Positions 1 to 7,943 of a stretch of DNA of 64,000 nt are shown piece by piece. The stretch comes from Sulfurimicrobium lacus. GTDB lineage: Bacteria; Pseudomonadota; Gammaproteobacteria; Burkholderiales; Sulfuricellaceae. The stretch is taken from positions 2,153,501 to 2,217,500 of the forward strand of contig NZ_AP022853.1 of NCBI RefSeq assembly GCF_011764585.1, in the 5' to 3' direction. Position numbers and translations under genes: made by a program. Every line of letters starts with the position of its first letter. The stretch's first letter is position 1. Under the pieces are notes generated by a model. The model was given only the letters and a program-made list of their open reading frames with translations, was not told the DNA's origin and searched no databases.

Positions 1-207
1 GTGAAATACTTCGAGGGCACGCCGATCCCGACTTCACTGTTGCCCGTCATCGTCATCGCTATCGCCGCCGGATACGGTGCGATCGGCGACCATCTCTGGT
101 TTGGCATGCTTCACCTTGGTCCATGGCGATTCCACCCGCTGGTATTGATGTTTGCGGTGTCCGGCACATTGATGATCAGCCGGACACTGCACATCCCGAA
201 ACTCTGA
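1..207 (+). CDS. CDP-alcohol phosphatidyltransferase, C-terminal part (partial)
   Basis: This is the 3' end of a gene that starts before the window. The 68 visible residues contain a YFEGTPIP segment, two hydrophobic stretches and the ending GTLMISRTLHIPKL. That layout matches the C-terminus of CDP-diacylglycerol-serine O-phosphatidyltransferases (PssA type), whose FxGxPxPAA and (L/M)MVSxxxY(P/R)S segments occupy the same places. The catalytic DGxxAR motif would lie upstream and cannot be checked. The GTG at base 1 is probably internal, not the true start. Such enzymes make phosphatidylserine at the inner membrane, which fits the lipid-modifying methyltransferase next door, although that gene is convergent. 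Confidence 0.55.
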   Translation: MKYFEGTPIPTSLLPVIVIAIAAGYGAIGDHLWFGMLHLGPWRFHPLVLMFAVSGTLMISRTLHIPKL

Positions 208-282
208 GATATTTGCTGTCCTGGTTCAATCGAAAGTTGCCACGGCCCATGCAGGTAAATGAGCCTAAAAACCTCAATTCAA

Positions 283-412
283 GCCACAGAGATCACAGAG
301 CACACAGAGATAAAGCGGGTTTCGCGTGCTTTACCAATTCACCTAATGGGTGAACCTAATATTTACAGCAACCTATTGTTTTTACTCTGTGAACTCTGTG
401 TTCTCTGTGGCC
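283..412. repeat. Dispersed CACAGAG inverted repeat
   Basis: The 309-bp gap between the first two genes holds an imperfect inverted repeat. The left arm is 283-314 and the right arm 381-412, built from the unit CACAGAG repeated with 2-3 bp spacers (for example CCACAGAGATCACAGAG). The middle contains a small hairpin (TTCACC-TAAT-GGGTGAA). A second copy lies at 37449-37522. It could form a long stem in RNA from either strand and sits between convergent genes. No gene is seen in 208-516. Confidence 0.75.
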
Positions 413-516
413 AACTGAGTTTTCAAGGATGAATGTGTTGAAAGTGCACGCATCCGGAAAGTCTTTTCGTCAGTTGACAGCCGTCGGCCATTTTGCCTGA
501 ACTTCGCTACGCCTCT

Positions 517-1734
517 TCATGCGAGACCAACCATATCCATATGCTCGCCATAGGCGTCGCTGCTGCTTACGCTGTCATAGGGAAGCTCCAGAACCACCCG
601 ATACGCATCCATTCCGTGGCTGAGAAAGGCATGTGCCGAGCCCCAGAGATACAGGCGAAACCGCCGATAAAGCATTTCGCCCCAACGGCTGACAATTTCA
701 TCGCGAGCGTCCTCCAGGTTCTCGGCCCAGATCTTGCACGTGAGGAAGTAGTTATGCCTGTCGTTATGCACTTCCAACACTTCCAGTTCGCTTTTCGCGA
801 CTTCTGCCAGGAAAGCGTGGAGGCAGAAGTAGGCATGGTCGCCCGGAAAGATATAGCGGGATACGAAGGTCGGCTTGGAATACTTTTCCCGATATGCGCT
901 GGCGTCGAGGTATACGCGCCCCCCGGGTTTCAGCAAGCGTTGAAGATGCCGTAGCACGGCCGGATAGTCGGGCAGGTGCTCCATCACGCCGAGGATAACG
1001 ATGGCATCGTAAGGATAGGGCGATGTGTGTTCCCAGAAGTCCTGATTCAGCACCCTGCAGGGGAGCTGCAGCCGCTTGATCAAGTCGGTCAGAAAAGCTT
1101 CGGACTGTTCTGAAATAGTCAGCGATGTGACGTGAATGCCGCGTCGTCCTGCATGCTCGGTGAATCTGCCCCAGCCGCCGCCGACGTCCAGGACGTGATC
1201 CCCCGGTTTTAGCCGGCAAGCGTCGATGGCAAAATCGAGCTTACGGTGTTGGGCCGCTTCCAGTGACTCGTCGTCGTGCTCGAATACCGCTTGCGAATAG
1301 CAGCGGGTAGGGTCCATGAATTTGAGATAGAACTCGTTGCTGAAATCATAGTGCCCGGCAATCGCCCGCCGGTCGGTCTGCACCCGACCTACGAACAATG
1401 GTGCAATCCGCCGCCACAGAGTATGCAGCGGATGGTGGTCGCGCAACAGCCCGCGGAGGCTGGCGAATCCCAGCATGTCGCCCGCGACATCCAGGTTTCC
1501 GGCCATGTAGGCTTCGCAAATTTTCACCTCATCCAGGTCTCTGAGGGCAGCCAGCCCGTGACGATCCTTGACCAGTATCTGGACTGCGGGCTCGCCTTTC
1601 CCTAAACGATAGGTGCGATTACCCCACAACTGGATTTCGACGGGCAGTTTTATCTTGTCGGCTACCCGCTTTTGAATCAGCCTGAATATTCTGTCATAAG
1701 GCCTTGTCAAAGCAGAATCGGCAAATTCACCCAT
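517..1734 (-). CDS. Cyclopropane-fatty-acyl-phospholipid synthase family methyltransferase
   Basis: SAM-dependent methyltransferase of the CFA synthase family, expected to add a methylene bridge or methyl group to unsaturated acyl chains of membrane phospholipids. The 405 residues match the family length. Visible signatures are EAYMAG near residues 74-79, HYDFSNEFY (128-136), the SAM-binding VLDVGGGWG (181-189) and GVMEHL. The start at 1734 is preceded by a GA-rich stretch. A TGTGCG-type palindrome lies 72 bp or more upstream at 1806-1821, so the gene may belong to the proposed stress regulon; CFA formation is a classic stationary-phase change. Whether it is a true Cfa or a related acyl methyltransferase cannot be told from sequence alone. 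Confidence 0.85.
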   Translation of the reverse strand: MGEFADSALTRPYDRIFRLIQKRVADKIKLPVEIQLWGNRTYRLGKGEPAVQILVKDRHGLAALRDLDEVKICEAYMAGNLDVAGDMLGFASLRGLLRDHHPLHTLWRRIAPLFVGRVQTDRRAIAGHYDFSNEFYLKFMDPTRCYSQAVFEHDDESLEAAQHRKLDFAIDACRLKPGDHVLDVGGGWGRFTEHAGRRGIHVTSLTISEQSEAFLTDLIKRLQLPCRVLNQDFWEHTSPYPYDAIVILGVMEHLPDYPAVLRHLQRLLKPGGRVYLDASAYREKYSKPTFVSRYIFPGDHAYFCLHAFLAEVAKSELEVLEVHNDRHNYFLTCKIWAENLEDARDEIVSRWGEMLYRRFRLYLWGSAHAFLSHGMDAYRVVLELPYDSVSSSDAYGEHMDMVGLA

Positions 1735-1805
1735 CGGTTGTCCCTCTCCAAAGAATCAGCGTTTCATCCACACTGGGAAGAATGCCCGCTCCGCAAGGGC
1801 AAATC

Positions 1806-1821
1806 TGTGCGCTACCGTACA
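1806..1821 (-). promoter_or_regulatory. TGTGCG palindrome upstream of CFA-family gene
   Basis: Core TGTG-CGCTACCG-TACA. It fits the GT-N-CG-N4-CG-N-AC pattern shared by eleven sites and is centred about 80 bp upstream of the methyltransferase start codon. The binding protein is unknown; the half-site spacing is that of CRP/FNR sites. Confidence 0.6.
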
Positions 1822-1941
1822 CTGCTGGCAGGTGCGGGCGCATCGACGCCGAGGACGCCTCACGACGCTGCCGTAGCGCAAGTGGCCTGGCTTGATTTTG
1901 AGTATCCACATCGACGGCGGCGCCTATCGCCGCACCGAGCA

Positions 1942-2262
1942 TCACTCGCCGCCCAGCGCCCGTAGCCGCGCGCGTAGCGACTCGATCTCGTCGAGCAATT
2001 CCAGCGCCAGCGCCGCTCCGGCGAGATCGACGCCGATATCGCGCTGCAGGCGCAAAGCCCGGCGGGCGCGTTGCAGGCTGGCGCCGCTGAAACGCCAGCG
2101 CGCCGGTTCGCGGCCACGAGGCTCCAGCAGGCCGATATCCACCAGTTCGATGATCCGTTCGGCGTGAACGGCGCAGGCGTGGCATAGATCAGCCAGCGTC
2201 ACCTGGGTTTGCTCTTCCAGTATGCATATCGCGAGTTGCGGCAGCCTGTTTCCGTTTTCCAT
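1942..2262 (-). CDS. cbpM: Chaperone modulator CbpM
   Basis: Small MerR-like modulator of the DnaJ homologue CbpA; in E. coli CbpM binds the J domain and blocks both co-chaperone and DNA-binding activity. The 106 residues include a winged-helix-like core (TLADLCHACAVHAERIIELV followed by DIGLLEP) and a C-terminal coiled helix (ALALELLDEIESLRARLRAL), the normal CbpM plan. It starts two bases after the cbpA stop codon, so the two are surely co-translated. Its ribosome binding site must lie within the end of cbpA. Confidence 0.9.
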   Translation of the reverse strand: MENGNRLPQLAICILEEQTQVTLADLCHACAVHAERIIELVDIGLLEPRGREPARWRFSGASLQRARRALRLQRDIGVDLAGAALALELLDEIESLRARLRALGGE

Positions 2263-2264
2263 CG

Positions 2265-3209
2265 CTATACCCCCAGTTTGGCGCGTGGGTTGAAGTTCAA
2301 TTCCTGCGCCATTTTCCGGTAGAAGCCCTTGGCTGTTTCGCTATCGGCAGGGGGCAGCGCGATGGCCAGAATTACATAGCAGTCGCCGGGCGGAACACCC
2401 GGTATGCCGCGCCCCTTCAGCCGTAGCTTGCGCCCGGACATCGAGCCCTCGGGTATTTTGAGTTCCACTATGCCGCCGAGCGTCGGCACTTTGACGGTGG
2501 CGCCCAGCGCCGCCTCCCAGGGGGCCACCGGCAAGTCGAGATAGATATCCCGGCCTTCGACCCGGTAAAGCGGGTGCGCCCGAAATTCGATCTCGAGATA
2601 CAGATCGCCTGCCTGACCTTCTCCGGCGCCAGGACTGCCCTGTCCGCTGAGGCGGATGTGCTGGCCTTCGCGGATGCCCTTCGGGATGCTTACGTTGAGG
2701 ACACGCTCTCTGGTGACGACATGGCCCCGTGCATCCACGCCGGGAACCCGCAGCGTGATGGTCCGGGTTGCGCCCTGGTATGCGTCTTCCAGATCGATGA
2801 GCACCTTGGCGTGGTGGTCCTCGCCCCTGGCAGGGAAGGGCGCGCGCCCACCGCCGCCCGCGTGGAAACTTCGCCCGAACAGGGATTCGAAGAAGTCGCT
2901 GTAGTCCGCCGCATCGCCGCCCGTAAAACCGCCACCGCTGAATTCGAAGCCTGCGTTCCAGTCTGGCGGCGGACGAAACTCCTGCCCTCCTTTAAAATTG
3001 GTGCCAAGCTGATCGTAAGCGGTGCGCTTTTCCGCATCCTTCAGCACCTCATAGGCTTCGCCCAACTCCTTGAAACGGTTCTCGGCGTCGGGTTCCTTGC
3101 TGACATCCGGATGATATTTGCGTGCCAGTTTGCGATAGGCTCTCCGGATTTCATCCTGGGTCGCGTCACGCGCGACGCCCATGACCTGGTAATAGTCCTT
3201 GAATTGCAT
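2265..3209 (-). CDS. cbpA: DnaJ-type co-chaperone / curved-DNA-binding protein CbpA
   Basis: DnaJ homologue that stimulates DnaK and, in E. coli, binds curved DNA in stationary phase. Residues 1-70 are a J domain with HPD at 33-35. A Gly/Phe-rich linker follows (about 75-125), then the two beta-barrel C-terminal domains. There is no CxxCxGxG zinc region, which separates CbpA from DnaJ. The 314 residues match the family. It forms an operon with cbpM. A TGTGCG-type palindrome at 3310-3325 lies about 100 bp upstream and also faces the divergent secreted-protein gene. Confidence 0.93.
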   Translation of the reverse strand: MQFKDYYQVMGVARDATQDEIRRAYRKLARKYHPDVSKEPDAENRFKELGEAYEVLKDAEKRTAYDQLGTNFKGGQEFRPPPDWNAGFEFSGGGFTGGDAADYSDFFESLFGRSFHAGGGGRAPFPARGEDHHAKVLIDLEDAYQGATRTITLRVPGVDARGHVVTRERVLNVSIPKGIREGQHIRLSGQGSPGAGEGQAGDLYLEIEFRAHPLYRVEGRDIYLDLPVAPWEAALGATVKVPTLGGIVELKIPEGSMSGRKLRLKGRGIPGVPPGDCYVILAIALPPADSETAKGFYRKMAQELNFNPRAKLGV

Positions 3210-3309
3210 AGGTCCGCTCTATGTATGGATTGTTCCGATATCGCAGATCGACATCGGCAGTCATCGCCATGCTCATACGCGGAATGTTACGCAATCGCTA
3301 GAAACCGTC

Positions 3310-3325
3310 TGTACGCTATCGAACA
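3310..3325. promoter_or_regulatory. TGTGCG palindrome between cbpA and a secreted-protein gene
   Basis: Core TGTA-CGCTATCG-AACA, in the 229-bp divergent spacer. It lies about 100 bp from cbpA and 114 bp from the plus-strand gene, so it could serve either or both. Confidence 0.5.
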
Positions 3326-3438
3326 TTGAGCGTAATTTCTCCCGAGGATCGCAATGTTCGTAAGCGCACAGACCGGCTTCCTGCATCGGCCTATTTTGTG
3401 AAATTGAACGCCCCCGATTTCACGGCGATGGAGTGGCA

Positions 3439-4332
3439 ATGCATAAGCGTAATTGGTCGAACTGGTTGAGCTGCCTGCTGTTGATCTGCGCCACGGGTGT
3501 CGCCTGCGCCGCGCCGGCCAAACCGGATCCCGCCGCGATTCTGCGCGCGAAATACGCGTCGCTGGCGGAACAACTGCGACAGAACCAGTTCAAGCGGCCG
3601 CTGGTCCTCGAATCCGCTGAAACGCCGAACCACCTGAAGGGCGACATCTACGCGATCGTCGATTATCCGTTCGGTGCGGTGAGTACCGGCCTGGACAATC
3701 CGGATCACTGGTGTGATGTGCTTCTTCTGCACATCAATACCAAATATTGTCATGCGATGACGGGGCAGGGAGGCACCACCCTGAGAGTGAATATTGGCAG
3801 GAAGACGCCGGAAAAACTGAGCATTGTGCCGCGTGTCGAACTGGATTACAGCGTCGCCGCGGCGACCCCGGAGTACTTCGAAATCGTGCTCTACGCCAAG
3901 GACGGGCCGCTAGGCACCAGCGACTATCGCATCCTGCTGGAAGCGGTGGCACTCCCGAATAGCAAGACGTTTTTGCATCTGACGTATTCCTACGCCATGA
4001 ATTTCACCGGACGCGTGGCTATGCAGACGTATCTCGTGACCATCGGCCGCGACAAGGTGGGGTTCACCGTGATCGGCAAGCAGGCCGATGGTCAGCCTGA
4101 GTATATCGGCGGGGTGCGTGGCCTGGTGGAACGCAACACGATGCGTTACTACCTCGCCATCGATACCTTTCTAGGCGCCGCCCGCGCGGCGCCAGCGGCG
4201 CGATTCGAGAAGTGTTTGCAGGCCTGGTTTACGGCTGTCGAGCGCTATCCACGGCAGTTGCATGAAATTGACCGGGATGCGTATCTGGAAATGAAGCGTG
4301 CCGAGTATTTGCGGCAGCAGACCGTGTATTGA
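3439..4332 (+). CDS. Secreted protein of unknown function
   Basis: I do not recognise a named family. The protein (297 residues from this start) has a clear Sec signal peptide: KR near the start, a hydrophobic core LSCLLLICATGVACA, and a likely AxA cut after CAA. The mature part is mixed alpha/beta with an HWCDVLLLHINTKYC segment that could carry a disulfide. ATG 3439 is preferred over GTG 3433 because GGAG at 3430-3433 sits five bases before it. It is probably periplasmic. It lies divergent from cbpA and shares the palindrome at 3310 with it. Confidence 0.7.
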   Translation: MHKRNWSNWLSCLLLICATGVACAAPAKPDPAAILRAKYASLAEQLRQNQFKRPLVLESAETPNHLKGDIYAIVDYPFGAVSTGLDNPDHWCDVLLLHINTKYCHAMTGQGGTTLRVNIGRKTPEKLSIVPRVELDYSVAAATPEYFEIVLYAKDGPLGTSDYRILLEAVALPNSKTFLHLTYSYAMNFTGRVAMQTYLVTIGRDKVGFTVIGKQADGQPEYIGGVRGLVERNTMRYYLAIDTFLGAARAAPAARFEKCLQAWFTAVERYPRQLHEIDRDAYLEMKRAEYLRQQTVY

Positions 4333-4389
4333 ACCACCGCACTTTGGTACGAGTGTGAAGAATTCTTGGCTGCTCTTGGCGTTGCTATC

Positions 4390-4405
4390 TGTGCGGCATC
4401 GTACA
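4390..4405 (+). promoter_or_regulatory. TGTGCG palindrome upstream of Tyr-rich protein gene
   Basis: Core TGTG-CGGCATCG-TACA, 81 bp before the GTG start at 4487. It matches the eleven-site pattern with all conserved positions kept. Confidence 0.6.
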
Positions 4406-4486
4406 GACGCAACAGCGCCAAAGTTATAGCCTGTGCTAAAGGGGCAGAAGATGAGTGCTTAGGAAGCATAACCAGGAGAATAAGTA

Positions 4487-4741
4487 GTGGCGCCCGCACC
4501 CTATGACTCTCGATTGGTTGTGGCACCTGCACTGCCGCTGGTTGTGGAGTTGGGCGCAGAGCCCTATTACTATCAAAGCGGATATTACTATTACTACAAC
4601 AATGACCGCTGGGGCTACTCACATTCAAGATCTGGTCCCTGGATGGATCTCCCGAGGAGTCACTACCCTAGAGAGATCAGGCACAGAGGCGGCGATGACA
4701 GGGGCAGAGACCGAGGTCGTGACCGTCGTGACCGGAATTAG
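4487..4741 (+). CDS. Short Tyr-rich and Arg/Asp-tailed protein, possibly N-terminally shortened
   Basis: The 84 residues contain a YYYQSGYYYYYNNDRW stretch, SRSGPWMDLPRSHYP and a tail of RGGDDRGRDRGRDRR repeats. This is the same architecture as the larger secreted protein at 22362-23345 (aromatic W/Y block, GPW motif, charged low-complexity tail). AGGAG at 4474-4478 gives eight-base spacing to GTG 4487. Unlike its relatives it has no recognisable signal peptide from this start, so the N-terminus may have been lost or the real start misread. Function unknown. Confidence 0.55.
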   Translation: MAPAPYDSRLVVAPALPLVVELGAEPYYYQSGYYYYYNNDRWGYSHSRSGPWMDLPRSHYPREIRHRGGDDRGRDRGRDRRDRN

Positions 4742-4823
4742 CCTGACCTCCGTCTTGACCGGTTTCAGTTCGCCCGCATAGCAAATACTGCAACTAACAC
4801 GCAGTACGAAAAGGAGATAAAAC

Positions 4824-5246
4824 ATGCGACAACATGCGATATGGAAGGTGTTTGTTCTGGCTGGCGCCCTGCTTGCTCCTTGCGTGGGATTTTCCGCAGA
4901 AACCGGCGTCATTACCCAAAGCCAGAGCGACAATGGCATTGCCTACATGAGCGGTGGGGTGGGCTTGGACGAACGCGAAGCGATGCATAGCCTCGCCACG
5001 AATTACAATTTGCGGCTTGTTTTTGCCGGCGAGGAAGGCGCCTATCTTTCCGATGTGAAAGTGGACATCCGGGATACTGCGGGGCGCAATATCCTTTCCG
5101 CCGTTTCCAACGGTCCGTGGTTCTTCGCGAAGCTGCCTGGTGGCCGCTACAGAATCATGGTGGAAGCGGGGGGCAAGAAGATGACAAGGTCTGCGGTAGT
5201 AGGCAGCCGAAGCCAAACAGCGCTGAAATTTTATTGGCCTGATTGA
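4824..5246 (+). CDS. Secreted protein with a carboxypeptidase-regulatory-like fold
   Basis: The 140-residue protein has a Sec signal peptide (hydrophobic VFVLAGALLAPCVGFSAE with a cut near FSA). The mature part contains segments such as DVKVDIRDTAGRNIL, GPWFFAKLPGGRYRIMVEAGG and a closing beta strand LKFYWPD. These suggest a transthyretin/CarboxypepD_reg-like beta sandwich. AAGGAGAT precedes ATG 4824 at good spacing. It lies 82 bp after the Tyr-rich gene and may share its promoter. Its ligand or partner is not apparent. Confidence 0.7.
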   Translation: MRQHAIWKVFVLAGALLAPCVGFSAETGVITQSQSDNGIAYMSGGVGLDEREAMHSLATNYNLRLVFAGEEGAYLSDVKVDIRDTAGRNILSAVSNGPWFFAKLPGGRYRIMVEAGGKKMTRSAVVGSRSQTALKFYWPD

Positions 5247-5388
5247 TTTACGCTAATTCGATCTGAGCGCCTACCGGATCAAGTCCGCACCACTACTGAC
5301 GATCACGTCCGTAGTGAACGTTGCGGCCGCGTGGTTCGGCCGGGGGTTGCGGACTGTGCATTACCCCGTGTTTAGTCGCATGAATATA

Positions 5389-5422
5389 CGGTGGGCACTC
5401 AACTCCGGTTGAGTGCCCACCG
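5389..5422. terminator. Perfect 15-bp hairpin with UCCG tetraloop
   Basis: Left arm 5389-5403, loop TCCG at 5404-5407, right arm 5408-5422, with no mismatch. The closing C-UCCG-G is an especially stable UNCG-type tetraloop. It lies between the converging ends of the genes ending at 5246 (+) and 5444 (-), as expected for a bidirectional terminator. No run of T follows directly on the plus strand (an A-rich run follows instead), so its terminator role is an inference. Confidence 0.55.
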
Positions 5423-5443
5423 GCCGTAAAAAATCGGATAACA

Positions 5444-5602
5444 CTATATCATCCCCAGCAACAGCAGAATAAGCACGATCACGACCACCAGCCCAAGCCC
5501 ACCGCTGGGGCCGTAACCCCAACTCCTGCTGTGCGGCCAGGTTGGAATGGCGCCGATCAGCATCAGGACTATAACGATCAATAGTATGGTTCCCAAACTC
5601 AT
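5444..5602 (-). CDS. DUF3309-family small membrane protein
   Basis: The 52-residue protein has a hydrophobic N-terminal helix (LGTILLIVIVLMLIGAIP), a central WPHSRSWGYGPSGG turn and a second helix (LGLVVVIVLILLLLGMI). This is the plan of the DUF3309 family of tiny two-helix membrane proteins. The start at 5602 is set by GAGGAG in good register just before it; a longer reading from 5683 has no such site. Function unknown. A TGTGCG palindrome sits 114 bp upstream at 5716-5731. Confidence 0.8.
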   Translation of the reverse strand: MSLGTILLIVIVLMLIGAIPTWPHSRSWGYGPSGGLGLVVVIVLILLLLGMI

Positions 5603-5715
5603 GGTCTTCTCCTCGAAAAATGATTTGGACAGTGCGCCAGGCATAACCGCTTGATGAAGCACTTCTGCGTTTCCAAAAGGCAAGATTTACGTTACTCCAT
5701 GAGTGTCCATTGGTC

Positions 5716-5731
5716 CGTTCGGTAGCGCACA
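5716..5731 (-). promoter_or_regulatory. TGTGCG palindrome upstream of DUF3309 gene
   Basis: Core on the plus strand CGTT-CGGTAGCG-CACA. It is one of two sites 35 bp apart (centre to centre) in the DUF3309/HiPIP divergent spacer; this one is nearer the minus-strand gene. Confidence 0.55.
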
Positions 5732-5750
5732 CAGACGACCTGTTTCTTTT

Positions 5751-5766
5751 TGTGCGCTGGCGCACA
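5751..5766 (+). promoter_or_regulatory. TGTGCG palindrome upstream of HiPIP gene
   Basis: Core TGTG-CGCTGGCG-CACA, almost a perfect palindrome, preceded by a run of T. It lies 83 bp before the HiPIP start codon. Confidence 0.65.
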
Positions 5767-5849
5767 GTTCCGGGCGTCGTTCGCAGGTATCTTTTGCTGG
5801 TCCGGGATATCGCACGCCATGACATTCAAGCCATTAATCAGGAGAAATC

Positions 5850-6146
5850 ATGATGAATGATGAAATCACCCCCCGCAGACTTGTACTGCGCGTAGCACTT
5901 GCGTCTGTTTTTAGCCTGGTGGTACCGATCACACTTTTCGGTGCTCGATCCACCGGCGCGAACTCTGCCGCCGCGGCGGCGACCAAGAAATTGACACAGG
6001 CAAGCGTGCAGTACCAGACCAAGCCGAAGGGCGAGAAGATGTGCAGCAGCTGCATGAATTTCATCGCCGAGTCGAAGACCTGCAAACTGGTCGACGGCTC
6101 GATCAGCCCCGATGGCTGGTGTATTTTGTGGGCCAAGAAGGCTTGA
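5850..6146 (+). CDS. High-potential iron-sulfur protein (HiPIP)
   Basis: Small periplasmic electron carrier with one [4Fe-4S] cluster cycling between 3+ and 2+. The four cluster cysteines are visible at 65, 68, 78 and 91 in the family pattern CxxC-x9-C-x12-C, with aromatic residues around them. The N-terminus has RR at 9-10 followed by a hydrophobic segment, consistent with Tat export of a folded cluster protein, although the motif is not canonical. ATG 5850 and ATG 5853 both lie behind GGAG. No partner oxidase or reductase is next to it, so its redox partner is unknown. A palindrome at 5751 suggests stress or growth-phase control. Confidence 0.88.
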   Translation: MMNDEITPRRLVLRVALASVFSLVVPITLFGARSTGANSAAAAATKKLTQASVQYQTKPKGEKMCSSCMNFIAESKTCKLVDGSISPDGWCILWAKKA

Positions 6147-6172
6147 GCCGTTGCTTCACCGGGCTCGTTTTT
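6145..6172 (+). terminator. Candidate terminator after HiPIP gene
   Basis: A five-base stem GAGCC/GGCTC (6145-6149 with 6162-6166) overlaps the stop codon and is followed by GTTTTT. It is short, so moderate confidence only. Confidence 0.4.
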
Positions 6173-6260
6173 GGGCCAATCCTTCTCTGCTGCTAAGGCG
6201 CCCTGAAAGAAAGCAATAATCCAAAACCAACCCTCAATTGGCCCCACGAATTGACTGCAT

Positions 6261-6956
6261 TCATGCCACTGTGCCGAACAGCGCCCCGACCCCCGCGGTT
6301 AATCCCATGGCCAGTGCACCCCAGAACGTGACACGCAGTACGCCCACCATCACCCGAGCGCCGCCCACGTAGGCTGCCAAGCCTCCAAGGAATGCCAGGA
6401 ATACGAGTGAAGTTGCCGAGACAAAAGGAATCAGGTTCGCATGGGGCGCGAATGCCACGACCAGCATCGGCATGGCCGCGCCAACAGCAAAAGCAGCTGC
6501 CGAGGTCACCGCAGCAAGCGTTGGGCGTGCACTGAGCGTGTCGTAAATGCCAAGCTCGTCACGGGCGTGTGCACCGAGTGCGTCATGCGCCATGAGCTGC
6601 TCCGCGACCTGCTCCGCGAGCGCAGGATCGAGGCCGCGACCGATGTAGATCGCGGTCAGTTCCTTGTGCTCGCCCTGGTCGTCTGTTTCAAGTTCCTTGC
6701 GCTCCCGCTCGAGTTCGGCCTGTTCGGTATCTGCCTGCGAATGGACAGACACGTATTCACCCGCAGCCATCGACATGGCGCCCGCAACCAGGCCCGCGAC
6801 GCCGGCGATCAGGATGCTTTCATGCGTCGCATGTGCAGCCGCGACACCGAGCACCAGGCTCGCTGTGGAAACGATGCCATCGTTCGCACCTAGTACCGCC
6901 GCGCGCAACCAGCCGATGCGTTGCGTACGATGTCGTTCCCTATGACGCCTAGACAT
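6261..6956 (-). CDS. VIT1/CCC1-family iron/manganese transporter
   Basis: Membrane transporter of the VIT1/CCC1 family, which exports Fe(II) or Mn(II) from the cytoplasm. The 231 residues show the family hallmarks: VLGANDGIVSTASLVLGV in the first helix, GAMSMAAGEYVSVHSQ in the second, a Glu-rich cytoplasmic domain (about 80-150) that binds metal, and three C-terminal helices. It lies downstream of mtfA on the same strand with a 53-bp gap and may be part of the ndvB-DUF3096-mtfA transcript. A near-miss of the palindrome inside its coding region was not counted. Confidence 0.88.
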   Translation of the reverse strand: MSRRHRERHRTQRIGWLRAAVLGANDGIVSTASLVLGVAAAHATHESILIAGVAGLVAGAMSMAAGEYVSVHSQADTEQAELERERKELETDDQGEHKELTAIYIGRGLDPALAEQVAEQLMAHDALGAHARDELGIYDTLSARPTLAAVTSAAAFAVGAAMPMLVVAFAPHANLIPFVSATSLVFLAFLGGLAAYVGGARVMVGVLRVTFWGALAMGLTAGVGALFGTVA

Positions 6957-7009
6957 ACGTGAAACCTCTATTGCAAGATTAAAAATAATTCAGCAGGCGC
7001 GGCGCTAAC

Positions 7010-7777
7010 TCATTCGTAAAACAGCGTCAGTTGCTTGTGGACCGTTGGACAGCAGTTTTTCAAAATATCCGGTGCAGTAAAAAAATACTCGCTCAATACC
7101 GCGAAAAACTCTGCCGGGCTGGTGGCCGCATATGGATTGATAAAGGCTGACTTTCCGGCTGCGACTTGCTGGCAGAGTTCATCGTAGGCGCCGCTCAAGG
7201 CTTCCGTCCATCTTTTTCGGCTCATGCCGCGACGCAATGGTGGCATACCGTTGGCTACCCCATTGAGGCCATCCAGCTTGTGGGCGAACTCGTGCAGCAC
7301 GACATTGTGGCCGGGCTGGAGATGAAAAATGTCCCGATCCACATCATCCCAGGACAAAATTAGCGGGCCGCGCAACCATGACTCGCCGGTTAAGGCGCTG
7401 GCTTCGTCATGCACCAGACCGATGGCATCCATTTGCGCGTGATTAACGCGAAACGCGCCCGGATAGAGTATGACCTCGATCCAACCGTCGAAATATTCCA
7501 CCCCCAGGTTCAGGATGAGCAGGCAGGCCTGGGCGGCCACCGCCACCTTCATCGACGGCGTCACCTCCAGGCCCTGAGCGCCCGTGATCGATTTCCGGTC
7601 CAGAAACCATGTCGTCATCTCGCGCAAGTGCGCCATTTGTAGCGCATCCAGCCTTCTTAAAAGCAACACGCGCCGGGTCACTTTTTGCCAGATGTGGTGC
7701 GGTATGGGATGGCGCTTGAGAATCCTGCGCATGCGCCAGCGCCGTAGCGCAATGCCTAGTGGACGCATCCCACTCAT
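7010..7777 (-). CDS. mtfA: MtfA-like M90 zinc peptidase
   Basis: Cytoplasmic zinc-dependent peptidase related to MtfA, which in E. coli binds the repressor Mlc and has aminopeptidase activity. The HEFAH zinc motif is at residues 162-166, and a downstream EFFAVLSEYFF helix supplies the third ligand. The 255-residue length is normal for the family. Its start codon overlaps the stop of the preceding DUF3096 gene by four bases (ATGA), indicating translational coupling. The link to sugar-phosphate control in enterobacteria is suggestive beside a glucan synthase, but that role is not shown here. Confidence 0.85.
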   Translation of the reverse strand: MSGMRPLGIALRRWRMRRILKRHPIPHHIWQKVTRRVLLLRRLDALQMAHLREMTTWFLDRKSITGAQGLEVTPSMKVAVAAQACLLILNLGVEYFDGWIEVILYPGAFRVNHAQMDAIGLVHDEASALTGESWLRGPLILSWDDVDRDIFHLQPGHNVVLHEFAHKLDGLNGVANGMPPLRRGMSRKRWTEALSGAYDELCQQVAAGKSAFINPYAATSPAEFFAVLSEYFFTAPDILKNCCPTVHKQLTLFYE

Positions 7778-7929
7778 CGGAGATGCAAACCGCCTCCGCC
7801 AAACAGCCCGATCAGTCCGATGATGATGAGATAGATCGCGACGATATAGTTCAGCAGGCGCGGCGCAACCAGGATGAGGATGCCGGCGACCAGCGATACC
7901 AGCGGGGTGAGGCTTAAATTGATGTTCAT
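7774..7929 (-). CDS. DUF3096 small membrane protein
   Basis: 51 residues, nearly all hydrophobic, with two helices around APRLLNY and a Gly-rich end (LFGGGGLHLR). This is the DUF3096 plan. AGGAG lies in the 14-bp gap after the ndvB stop codon and sets the ATG at 7929. It is translationally coupled to mtfA by an ATGA overlap. Function unknown; small proteins of this kind often accompany envelope-stress genes. Confidence 0.8.
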   Translation of the reverse strand: MNINLSLTPLVSLVAGILILVAPRLLNYIVAIYLIIIGLIGLFGGGGLHLR

Positions 7930-7943
7930 GTTTATCTCCTGAG

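Noticed and set aside
283-412. CRISPR array from the repeated CACAGAG units
   Set aside because: Units are 7-10 bp, arranged as an inverted repeat, with no spacers of regular length and no cas genes.
6924-6939. Twelfth palindrome in the N-terminal coding part of the VIT1-type gene
   Set aside because: It lacks the conserved A of the right half-site and lies inside a coding region, so it was not counted.
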